A DNA stretch of 24,186 nucleotides, from contig CAMJPH010000031.1 in NCBI GenBank assembly GCA_946407715.1, positions 1-24,186 on the forward strand, given 5' to 3'. The notes beneath the pieces are model-generated. The model was not told the DNA's origin. It did no database searches and was given only the letters and a program-made list of their open reading frames with translations. Numbering within the stretch: the first letter of the stretch is position 1; each line of letters starts with the position of its first letter. Below, in pieces: positions 7,054 through 13,576 of the stretch. The position numbers were made by a program, and so were the translations under genes. Source of the stretch: an uncultured Bacteroidales bacterium. Lineage in GTDB: Bacteria; Bacteroidota; Bacteroidia; Bacteroidales; WCHB1-69.

Positions 7054-7353
7054 ATGTGGAAAACAGTTATTTACGTCGTCCTGCTTTTAATTGGAATGGT
7101 AGGCTTTGCCTATTTTCTCTATGTCGAAATCCGCAATAATAAACTTCGGGAAGAGGGCAAAGAAGTCCGGACAAAATCATATCTCACAGCCGTATTTAGC
7201 GGTCTTATGGTGGTGCCATGCATGCATTTGACGGAGAAATGGTTCTCGCCGTATATCACCAACGAGACGGCCATGTTCTTTTTTCAGTTGCTTGTACTGA
7301 TGGTTCTTCTCATAGCCATAGGCATTCCAGTCCGCCGTATCGCCAAGCGTTAG
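7054..7353 (+). CDS. Small membrane protein of unknown function
   Basis: 99 residues with three probable membrane helices, at about 4-24, 44-62 and 72-92. A charged loop (EIRNNKLREEGKEVRTK) lies between the first two, and a basic end (RRIAKR) marks the cytoplasmic side. It is not recognised as a named family. It lies 23 bp after galK and 14 bp before the next gene, so it is probably co-transcribed with both. The Lys/Arg-rich loop after helix 1 suggests an N-out topology. Confidence 0.65.
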   Translation: MWKTVIYVVLLLIGMVGFAYFLYVEIRNNKLREEGKEVRTKSYLTAVFSGLMVVPCMHLTEKWFSPYITNETAMFFFQLLVLMVLLIAIGIPVRRIAKR

Positions 7354-7367
7354 TGTGACAATTCTCT

Positions 7368-8357
7368 ATGAATAAGTATTTTAGTACAATGAAAATAATT
7401 AGCATTATCTTGGTGGGGGCGATTTGGCTGCTGACCGCTGCAACGCATCAGATTTCGGCGCAGGAGTTGTTCAACGGCGTGGTCACCTACAAAATGTCAA
7501 TGAATGGTGCGGCTGCACAGACATATACGGTATATTACCGCGGCCACGACCAGATGACCGACATGCCACACAACAAAATGCGGACGCTCTATCTCTCCGG
7601 AGAGAAGAAAATGTATAGTATCATGAGCATGATGGGCAAACCCATTGTAAGCAGTTTCGATTTCGATGCAGAGATTCTGTCAGGTGAAATGTTTGATGAA
7701 TCGATTCCCACTGAGGATATTGCGGGTCATCATTGTCTTCGCATCACCACTGATAGCGACGACGGGGCAATGGAGGGGAAGGTCACCATTTGGCTTGACA
7801 CCTCCTATCACATTGCGTCCCAATATGGTCTCGGTTTGCCCGTGCGCACCGTAACGCGGATGGAGATGAAAGGGCGGATGATGGAGACCGTCAGCGAGTT
7901 GGTGTCCGTGGTGGCGGGTGAGGTCGATGACGCGCTGTTTGCCGTCCCTGGTAAAGAGGGTTCTATATGGATGAGTATCGATGCCGACGGCAATCCCGTG
8001 ATTAGCGGCGACACCACAGGACTTTATGCCCCAGTGTATTCCGAACGGATTGAAGAGGTGGATTCCGCCGGTTTCCGCAAGGCAATTGCGAAAGGCAAGA
8101 CTGTCTGCATGTTCTCCGCCGTTTGGTGCGGTCCCTGCCGACTGATGTACCCGCGGTTGGAGAATGTGGCCAAACAGCTTGGCAAAGGTTACCGTTTCAT
8201 TAAGGTGGATATCGACCGCTGTCGCGCCATCGCCCAAGAATACGACTGCATGACCATACCGGTCGTCATTCTTTTCGAAGACGGCAAGGAGCTACGCCGC
8301 ATCACCTCGGCTGCTTACGGCGAAGAGGATATCTTGAAGTTTGTGGAAGGCCGGTAG
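7368..8357 (+). CDS. Secreted thioredoxin-fold protein with DUF4412-like N-terminal domain
   Basis: 329 residues from the ATG at 7368; a second in-frame ATG at 7389 is also possible. It has an N-terminal signal peptide (IISIILVGAIWLLTAATHQISAQ). The middle part (about 33-210, FNGVVTYKMSMNG...KVTIWLD) resembles DUF4412/GLPGLI-type domains of secreted Bacteroidota proteins. From about 225 to the end is a thioredoxin fold with active site WCGPC (C254, C257) and the cis-Pro context TIPV (P298). It probably handles disulfides or works as a periplasmic reductase. Two further Cys (285, 294) lie in the thioredoxin domain. It is flanked by envelope-related genes. The thioredoxin call is firm; the N-terminal call is by resemblance. 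Confidence 0.8.
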   Translation: MNKYFSTMKIISIILVGAIWLLTAATHQISAQELFNGVVTYKMSMNGAAAQTYTVYYRGHDQMTDMPHNKMRTLYLSGEKKMYSIMSMMGKPIVSSFDFDAEILSGEMFDESIPTEDIAGHHCLRITTDSDDGAMEGKVTIWLDTSYHIASQYGLGLPVRTVTRMEMKGRMMETVSELVSVVAGEVDDALFAVPGKEGSIWMSIDADGNPVISGDTTGLYAPVYSERIEEVDSAGFRKAIAKGKTVCMFSAVWCGPCRLMYPRLENVAKQLGKGYRFIKVDIDRCRAIAQEYDCMTIPVVILFEDGKELRRITSAAYGEEDILKFVEGR

Positions 8358-8444
8358 CGCATGAGGAGACTGCTACGTGCCATCATTATAGTTTGTTCCC
8401 TATTGCATAATAAATCTTGTTTTTACCATCTAAATGATAAACAA

Positions 8445-10184
8445 ATGAACAGAAACATATTTCCGTATCGAACCGTATTCATGATACTGTGCTTTTTTGT
8501 CTTAATGCCCGTCGTGAGGGCTGCGGGACCGAAAAAGCCACTCAAGTGTGTCGCGCCTGCTTACCTGAAACCGGGCGACAAGGTGGCGCTCATCTCCCCA
8601 TCGTACTACTGTTCGATGGAGACGGCTTTCCAAGCGGCAGACACATTGCGCTGTTGGGGGTATGTGCCGGTCATCGGGCCGAATGTCGGCAAAAAGTATC
8701 TCGAACACTACGCCGGAACCGTGGAAGAGCGGCTTGCCGACCTCCGCTGGGCACTCAACGACCCCGACATCAAGGCCATCCTCTGTCTGCGCGGCGGCTA
8801 CAGTACCCTGCACTTGGTGGAAGGTTTGCCATTGAAAGAGCTTGCCGCCTCCCCGAAATGGCTCATCGGGTACAGCGACATCACCACGCTCCTCAGCATG
8901 GAGGCCTGCGCCGGCGTGATGAGCATTCACGGCGTGATGGGCTGCAATATTGCCAAGCAAGACAGTGTCAATGTACAACAATCCTGCACGTTGCTGCGCG
9001 ACCTGCTCAAGGGTCAGGTGCCGCGCTATGAGCTACCCGCCCACAAAGAGAACATACTCGGTCGGGCCACGGGCACCCTCGTGGGCGGCAATCTCGCCAC
9101 CTTCGCCCCGCTGCTCTGCTCCCAAGTCAACGAAATCGGCCAATCCGACATCATCCTCTTCGTGGAGGAGGTGGAGGAGACCCACCATAACATCGACCGC
9201 CTCTTCAACATGCTGAAAATGAGCGGCGTACTCGCACATTGCAAAGGCATTGTTTTGGGCGATTTTACCGATTGCAATAACGATGTCGGCTATGAAAGCG
9301 TGGAAGCGATGCTGCGCGAGTACATAGCGCCCTACAACATCCCGTTGCTCTGCGGCTTCCCTGCCGGTCACGAGAAGGTGAACCTGCCGCTTGTGATAGG
9401 TGCGCCCGTCACCATGGAGGTGCGTGCGGACGGAGCCACGCTCTCTTTCGATATTCCGGGTAAGCAGAAGACGGTGCGCACAGAGGAGATGCAGTTGCCC
9501 GAGAACACTCCTGAGCAAGATGCCAGCCAGTTCGTGAACATCACCGATGTGGTGCCCGATGCCATCTTGGAGATACGCTATTTCAGCACCTACAACTTTG
9601 TGGGGCAGCGTATTGACGGATACCTACAGTCCACAGCCCTGATGACCAGACGCGCCGCCGACAGTCTCAAGGCCGTCAGCGACGACGTGATGCGCATGGG
9701 CTACCGACTGAAAATCTACGACGCCTATCGTCCGCAAATGGCCGTTGACCATTTCGTGCGTTGGGCTGCCGACATACCAGACACGATGATGCGGCGCTAC
9801 TTCTACCCCGAGGTTGATAAGAGTCGGTTGTTCGAATTGGACTACATCGCGGCGAAGAGCGGCCACACCCGCGGCTCCACCGTCGATCTCACCCTTTTCG
9901 ACATGACCACCGAGAAGGAACTCGATATGGGCGGCACGTTCGACTGGTTCGGCGAAGAAAGCCATCCCGACTTCGGCGGTAACCCCGAGACGGGTGTTTT
10001 TAATGGGAGACCCTCTCCCTCAGGACGCACCATCACCGAAGAACAGTTCCGCAACCGCATGATTCTGCGGGCCGCGATGCTCCGCCACGGCTTCAAGCCC
10101 ATCGACAGTGAATGGTGGCACTTCACATTGAAGGACGAGCCGTTCCCGGAGACCTATTTTGAGTTTCCGGTGAAGAAGTTGTAG
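8445..10184 (+). CDS. Fused LD-carboxypeptidase (S66) and D-Ala-D-Ala dipeptidase (M15D/VanX-like)
   Basis: 579 residues from the ATG at 8445; the upstream ATG at 8361 adds 28 residues with no signal-peptide logic. Signal peptide: residues 1-26. Domain 1 (about 36-340) is a peptidase S66 LD-carboxypeptidase with nucleophile S144 in IGYSDIT, Glu in FVEEVEE (240-245) and H309 in GFPAGH. Domain 2 (about 362-579) is a VanX/DdpX-type dipeptidase with Arg in YDAYRP (R429), zinc ligands H474 and D481 in SGHTRGSTVD, and E556 and H559 in EWWH. S66 enzymes trim the terminal D-Ala from murein tetrapeptide, and M15D enzymes split free D-Ala-D-Ala, so the fusion would recycle D-Ala in the periplasm. All catalytic residues are present. 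The stop TAG lies inside a decayed copy of the 28-bp palindrome found at 19928. Confidence 0.9.
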   Translation: MNRNIFPYRTVFMILCFFVLMPVVRAAGPKKPLKCVAPAYLKPGDKVALISPSYYCSMETAFQAADTLRCWGYVPVIGPNVGKKYLEHYAGTVEERLADLRWALNDPDIKAILCLRGGYSTLHLVEGLPLKELAASPKWLIGYSDITTLLSMEACAGVMSIHGVMGCNIAKQDSVNVQQSCTLLRDLLKGQVPRYELPAHKENILGRATGTLVGGNLATFAPLLCSQVNEIGQSDIILFVEEVEETHHNIDRLFNMLKMSGVLAHCKGIVLGDFTDCNNDVGYESVEAMLREYIAPYNIPLLCGFPAGHEKVNLPLVIGAPVTMEVRADGATLSFDIPGKQKTVRTEEMQLPENTPEQDASQFVNITDVVPDAILEIRYFSTYNFVGQRIDGYLQSTALMTRRAADSLKAVSDDVMRMGYRLKIYDAYRPQMAVDHFVRWAADIPDTMMRRYFYPEVDKSRLFELDYIAAKSGHTRGSTVDLTLFDMTTEKELDMGGTFDWFGEESHPDFGGNPETGVFNGRPSPSGRTITEEQFRNRMILRAAMLRHGFKPIDSEWWHFTLKDEPFPETYFEFPVKKL

Positions 10185-10208
10185 AGACATAAAATTTTAA
10201 TTCTCTCC
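10181..10208. repeat. Decayed copy of the GTAGAGAC palindrome
   Basis: GTAGAGAC at 10181-10188 and AAAATTTT at the centre match the perfect palindrome at 19928-19955. The right arm is degraded to TTCTCTCC. The TAG within it is the stop codon of the S66/M15D fusion gene, so this element defines the gene's end. Confidence 0.6.
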
Positions 10209-10282
10209 ACAAAAAACTGTAGATAGACGCAGAAAATATGCAAGCGGATACTGTGATAGGTGAAAACACAAAGAAAAAATCG

Positions 10283-10290
10283 TATCTTTG
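10283..10290 (+). promoter_or_regulatory. -7 box for corA
   Basis: TATCTTTG in the context AAAAAATCGTATCTTTGCC, a near-perfect TAnnTTTG box. The ATG is 71 bp downstream, leaving a leader of about 65 nt. Confidence 0.7.
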
Positions 10291-10345
10291 CCAGCTGTAA
10301 AAATTTTGCGTCAAGATGTAGTATTTAGTTTTCTAATCCATTAAA

Positions 10346-10355
10346 AGAAAGGAGG
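10346..10355 (+). promoter_or_regulatory. Strong Shine-Dalgarno for corA
   Basis: AGAAAGGAGG ends 6 nt before the corA ATG. It is the one strong canonical SD noticed in this window; the other genes have weak or no SD, as is usual in Bacteroidota. It fixes the start at 10362 and suggests unusually efficient initiation. Confidence 0.75.
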
Positions 10356-10361
10356 TTATCT

Positions 10362-11273
10362 ATGGTTGACACCATTAATTTCGGTGCCTATAAATGGCAT
10401 CATATAACGAATCCGACCGTTGAAGACTTGGATTTTTTACGAGATAACTTCCATTTTCACCCTTTGGATATAGAAGACTGTTCCAGCTTTGTTCAACGCC
10501 CAAAAATCGATATTTATGATGATTATTTCTTCCTCGTGTTGCATTTTCCGCTCCTCGATCAACGTACGCGTTTGGTGAAAACCGAGGAAACCAAGATTTT
10601 TTGGGGTCAGGATTACTTGATAACGGTTGGCAACTCACACTATGTGGTGCAAGAGCTTTTCAACTTGAAGAAAATAGATCCCGAACCGGAGGATGAGGAC
10701 GAAATCACTGGCACTTCCGATTCAATGCTTTACCACATTTTATATAGAATGATGAAAGAGACTTTCCTTATCGTGGAGCGTCTCGGCACTGAAATTGATT
10801 TTATCAGCCGTGAGTTGTTCAGCAGTAAGGCTGAAAAAATCATCGAACAGATTTCCATCATCCGAAAAAACATCATCCAAATGAACACCATGTTCAAGCC
10901 GCAACTTCGTCTGTTCAAGATGTTTGAGAGCGGCGAGGTGAAGGGTTTCGCGGACGACATGGAAGAGTATTGGGGTAACATCCTTGACTTCTACCAGAAG
11001 ATGTGGGATATGGTGGACGATTACGGAGAATTGGTCGCCGGCCTCTCCAGTACGTTTGATTCCCTGCAGGCCAACAAGACCAACGAAATCATGCGAATGC
11101 TCACTATTATCTCCACAATTATTCTGCCATTGACATTTATATCAGGTCTTTACGGTATGAATGTGGGGCTTCCGATGGCGAACTCCCCTTTCGCGTTCCT
11201 GTATGTGATCGCCCTCTGCCTTGTCATTTCCGTGCTGCTGATTTTGTTCTTTATTAAGAAACGGTGGCTGTAA
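10362..11273 (+). CDS. corA: CorA-family divalent cation transporter
   Basis: 303 residues. A long cytoplasmic alpha/beta and coiled-coil N-terminal part (1-about 240) is followed by two C-terminal membrane helices (about 244-263 and 275-295). The family signature YGMN is at 264-267 at the end of helix 1, and the basic end KKRWL is typical. CorA forms a pentameric Mg2+/Co2+/Ni2+ channel in the inner membrane. The periplasmic loop after GMN reads VGLPMANSPFAF and lacks the acidic MPE motif of classical Mg2+ CorA, as in several paralogous branches, so the exact ion is uncertain. It is monocistronic by context, with its own -7 box and a strong SD. Confidence 0.92.
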   Translation: MVDTINFGAYKWHHITNPTVEDLDFLRDNFHFHPLDIEDCSSFVQRPKIDIYDDYFFLVLHFPLLDQRTRLVKTEETKIFWGQDYLITVGNSHYVVQELFNLKKIDPEPEDEDEITGTSDSMLYHILYRMMKETFLIVERLGTEIDFISRELFSSKAEKIIEQISIIRKNIIQMNTMFKPQLRLFKMFESGEVKGFADDMEEYWGNILDFYQKMWDMVDDYGELVAGLSSTFDSLQANKTNEIMRMLTIISTIILPLTFISGLYGMNVGLPMANSPFAFLYVIALCLVISVLLILFFIKKRWL

Positions 11274-11274
11274 A

Positions 11275-11306
11275 GACGATGACACGATGAAGCGATGACA
11301 CGATAA
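11275..11306. repeat. Tandem 8-bp repeat, four units (xxCGATGA)
   Basis: GACGATGA, CACGATGA, AGCGATGA, CACGATAA in direct succession, starting 2 bp after the corA stop codon. Confidence 0.8.
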
Positions 11307-11367
11307 ATATAAAAGTCGCCATGTGTTATTCTCTATCAAATGAATGAAAAGGCCAAATACCCCAATG

Positions 11368-11395
11368 TACATTGTTCATTGTACATTTTACATTA
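11368..11395. repeat. Tandem 7-bp repeat, four units (TACATTG-like)
   Basis: TACATTG, TTCATTG, TACATTT, TACATTA. It lies in the same 157-bp gap as the 8-bp array, upstream of the retropepsin-like gene. No good -7 box is seen in this gap. Confidence 0.8.
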
Positions 11396-11430
11396 ATTAA
11401 CGAATGAGCTTATAAATCTTTAACCATAAA

Positions 11431-11871
11431 ATGTATAAAACCCCTCTGAAAATACTTCAATTAGAAAAAGGTGACTATCACACGCTGCTGAACGGTTCGG
11501 TGGCGGGGGAGAAAATCCGTATTGTTTTAGACACGGGTGCATCGCATAGTTGTGTGGACAAGTCGTTTGTCAACAAGCTGTTCCCAGACAGGGAGATGGA
11601 AAAAAATGAGGGGGTAAACGCGGGAATTGGCGGCATGGACTTTGAAGTCTTGGTCACGGATCTCCCCGATTTCAAAATCGGCCGCTATCATCAGAAAATC
11701 ATGCAGAATGTTGCTGTGATCGATTTTTCTCACATCAATATGGCTTACGAGGCACTGCATCTCAAACCCGTCCAAATGATTTTGGGTAACGATTTCTGCG
11801 TCAATCATAAGGCGGTCATTGATTACGAAACGAACAATTTTTTTTTCAAAAAAGTGATTAGTGAATGGTGA
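11431..11871 (+). CDS. Retropepsin-like aspartyl protease
   Basis: 146 residues. The active-site motif VLDTGASHSCVD (32-43, catalytic D34) and a flap-like GIGGMDFEVLVTDLPDF are visible, and the second conserved patch ILGNDF (about 117-122) is the hydrophobic-hydrophobic-Gly motif of clan AA. One DTG motif and this length predict a homodimer, as in retroviral protease. There is no signal peptide or membrane helix, so it is probably cytoplasmic; substrates are unknown. Its last codons and stop (ISEW*) are formed by a 14-bp direct repeat (11854-11881). ruvC follows 115 bp downstream. Confidence 0.85.
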   Translation: MYKTPLKILQLEKGDYHTLLNGSVAGEKIRIVLDTGASHSCVDKSFVNKLFPDREMEKNEGVNAGIGGMDFEVLVTDLPDFKIGRYHQKIMQNVAVIDFSHINMAYEALHLKPVQMILGNDFCVNHKAVIDYETNNFFFKKVISEW

Positions 11872-11881
11872 TTAGTGAATG
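11854..11881. repeat. 14-bp direct repeat overlapping the protease 3' end
   Basis: GTGATTAGTGAATG occurs twice back to back, itself two related 7-bp units. The first copy and the start of the second encode the C-terminal VISEW and the TGA stop of the protease gene, so the repeat is partly coding. Confidence 0.85.
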
Positions 11882-11913
11882 CAAAACCAATATTTAAAAA
11901 GCCAAAATATAAA

Positions 11914-11979
11914 TCTAAGTCATAGTTATAGTCTAAGTCTAAGTTTAAGTCTAAGTTTAAGTTTAAGTCTAAGTCTAAG
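11914..11979 (+). repeat. Hexamer tandem array (TCTAAG/TTTAAG), 11 units, before ruvC
   Basis: Eleven 6-bp units: eight are exactly TCTAAG or TTTAAG (11932-11979), preceded by TCTAAG, TCATAG, TTATAG. It ends 7 bp before the ruvC ATG. The frame upstream of ruvC is open through it and would read as alternating Ser-Leu, but the ruvC fold starts after it. It occupies the place of the ribosome binding site, so unit-number changes could alter ruvC expression. Confidence 0.85.
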
Positions 11980-11986
11980 TCAAATC

Positions 11987-12550
11987 ATGGACGACCATAC
12001 GATACAACGGCGGATTTTGGGTGTGGATCCCGGTACCAACATCATGGGTTATGCCCTGTTGAACACGGAACTGAACAAATCCGAGGTGGAGGTGCTCAGT
12101 GTACTGAAGATGACGAAATTGTCGGATGCTTATGCGAAATTGAAGTTCATCTATGAGAAGATAAATGGGCTTATTGAACAGTATCATCCTGATATTCTGG
12201 CGATTGAAGCTCCGTTTTATGGGAAGAATGTGCAGTCGATGTTGAAACTCGGTCGGGCGCAGGGAATTGTCATTGCAGCGTCGCTGCACGCAGGGATGGA
12301 AGTCTATGAATACTCGCCACGAAAGATAAAACAGTCCATTACCGGCAACGGAAACGCCTCCAAGGAACAGGTCTCCGCTATGCTCTGCAGGATGTATCCT
12401 ATTTCGGAAAGCATTGAATATCTGGATGCTACAGATGCCTTGGCGGTAGCGGTGTGCCACCATTTGCAACAAAAAGTGGTCTTCGGTAAAACCAAAGCGA
12501 CCAATTGGAAGAGTTTTATCTCGCAGAACGCCGATAGAGTGGTGAAATAA
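11987..12550 (+). CDS. ruvC: Holliday junction resolvase RuvC
   Basis: 187 residues from the ATG at 11987. Although the frame is open upstream to an ATG at 11879, the extra 36 residues come from a repeat and are not part of the family. RuvC cuts four-way DNA junctions symmetrically with RuvAB during recombination repair. The four acidic catalytic residues are all present: D14 (ILGVDPGT), E74 (LAIEAPFYGKN), D147 and D150 (YLDATDALAVA). The DNA-binding loop with KNVQSMLKLGRAQG is intact. The C-terminal part (FGKTKATNWKSFI) is as expected for Bacteroidota. No ruvA or ruvB is in the window. Regulation may involve the hexamer array at its 5' end. Confidence 0.95.
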   Translation: MDDHTIQRRILGVDPGTNIMGYALLNTELNKSEVEVLSVLKMTKLSDAYAKLKFIYEKINGLIEQYHPDILAIEAPFYGKNVQSMLKLGRAQGIVIAASLHAGMEVYEYSPRKIKQSITGNGNASKEQVSAMLCRMYPISESIEYLDATDALAVAVCHHLQQKVVFGKTKATNWKSFISQNADRVVK

Positions 12551-12654
12551 CAGTATGTTATTTAAAACTGCAGCGCAAGAGTCGTGCTGTATGGGGCTAC
12601 ACAACAAGAATCAATAGTAAAAACACAACAGTCCGTGCATATTTGAAATTTGTG

Positions 12655-12662
12655 TACCTTTG
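12655..12662 (+). promoter_or_regulatory. -7 box for the transketolase/lptFG/GT/dxs run
   Basis: TACCTTTG followed by CC, matching TAnnTTTG, 57 bp upstream of the transketolase ATG. The only TTTG upstream (12642-12645) is too close to be the -33 element. Confidence 0.65.
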
Positions 12663-12719
12663 CCGCATAATAGTTATGAAGTGAAAAAAGAATTCCAACA
12701 ATAAAGATTACAATATATC

Positions 12720-13565
12720 ATGATGGAAATCAATAAATTACAAGACATTGCCGCACAGGTTCGCAGAGATATTATCCGTATGGTACATGGTGCCAAGTCG
12801 GGGCATCCGGGCGGCTCTTTGGGTTGTGCTGATTTTTTGACCGCCCTTTATTTTGATGTGATGGAGATTGTCCCCGAACGTTTTACTCGTGAGGGAAACG
12901 GTGAAGACATGTTCTTCCTCTCTAACGGTCATATCAGTCCGGTGTTGTACAGCGTGATGGCTCACCGTGGATATTTTCCTGTCTCGGAGTTGGCGACATT
13001 CCGCAAATTGGGCACTCGTCTGCAAGGTCATCCCACTCCTGTGGAAGGTTTGCCAGGCATTCGCGTGGCTTCCGGCTCCTTAGGTCAAGGACTTTCGGTG
13101 TCTATAGGTGCGGCATTAGCCAAAAAAGCCAACAAGGACAAACATATCGTGTATGTGCTTACTGGGGATGGAGAATTGGAAGAAGGACAAAATTGGGAGG
13201 CATTGATGTTTGCTGGCTCAAAACATGTTGACAATCTGATAGTTACAATAGACTATAACAAGAAACAGATTGACGGCAGTACGGATTCTGTGATGAGCCT
13301 TGGCAATCTTCGCGCCAAACTCCAAGCTTTCCAATGGATGGTACTGGAAATGAATGGCAACGATATGAAAAGTTGCGTCCAGACGCTGAAATTGGCGAAG
13401 ACGCTTGCCGGCAACCAGAAACCCATCGCCATCTTGATGAAGACAGAGATGGGGCAGGGTGTTGATTTCATGATGGGTACACACAAATGGCACGGCACGC
13501 CTCCTAACGATGAACAAGCCGCTGCCGCTCTGGCTCAACTCCCTGAAACCTTGGGAGATTACTAA
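12720..13565 (+). CDS. Transketolase, N-terminal (ThDP-binding) subunit
   Basis: 281 residues, the length of the N-terminal half in split transketolases. It binds the diphosphate of thiamine diphosphate: the GDGELEEGQNWEA motif (149-161) with N180, plus active-site histidines in KSGHPGGSLG (H29), SNGHISP (H71) and LQGHPTP (H104). The pyrimidine-binding C-terminal half, normally a separate gene of about 310 residues right after it, is absent: the next gene, 11 bp on, is an LptF/G permease. It must therefore pair with a half encoded elsewhere or serve another role. Transketolase moves two-carbon units in the pentose phosphate pathway. ATG ATG at 12720/12723 leaves a one-codon ambiguity. Confidence 0.9.
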   Translation: MMEINKLQDIAAQVRRDIIRMVHGAKSGHPGGSLGCADFLTALYFDVMEIVPERFTREGNGEDMFFLSNGHISPVLYSVMAHRGYFPVSELATFRKLGTRLQGHPTPVEGLPGIRVASGSLGQGLSVSIGAALAKKANKDKHIVYVLTGDGELEEGQNWEALMFAGSKHVDNLIVTIDYNKKQIDGSTDSVMSLGNLRAKLQAFQWMVLEMNGNDMKSCVQTLKLAKTLAGNQKPIAILMKTEMGQGVDFMMGTHKWHGTPPNDEQAAAALAQLPETLGDY

Positions 13566-13576
13566 TATCTTCTCTC

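Noticed and set aside
8361..8444. Upstream start for the S66/M15D fusion
   Set aside because: It adds a second hydrophobic stretch before a complete signal peptide; the ATG at 8445 gives a normal one.
11879..11986. Longer RuvC starting at 11879 with a Ser-Leu repeat
   Set aside because: The extra residues come from the hexamer array and a 14-bp repeat; the RuvC fold begins right after the ATG at 11987.
12642..12662. -33/-7 promoter pair TTTG...TACCTTTG before the transketolase gene
   Set aside because: The spacing is only 9 bp, far shorter than the about 19-21 bp needed, so only the -7 box is kept.
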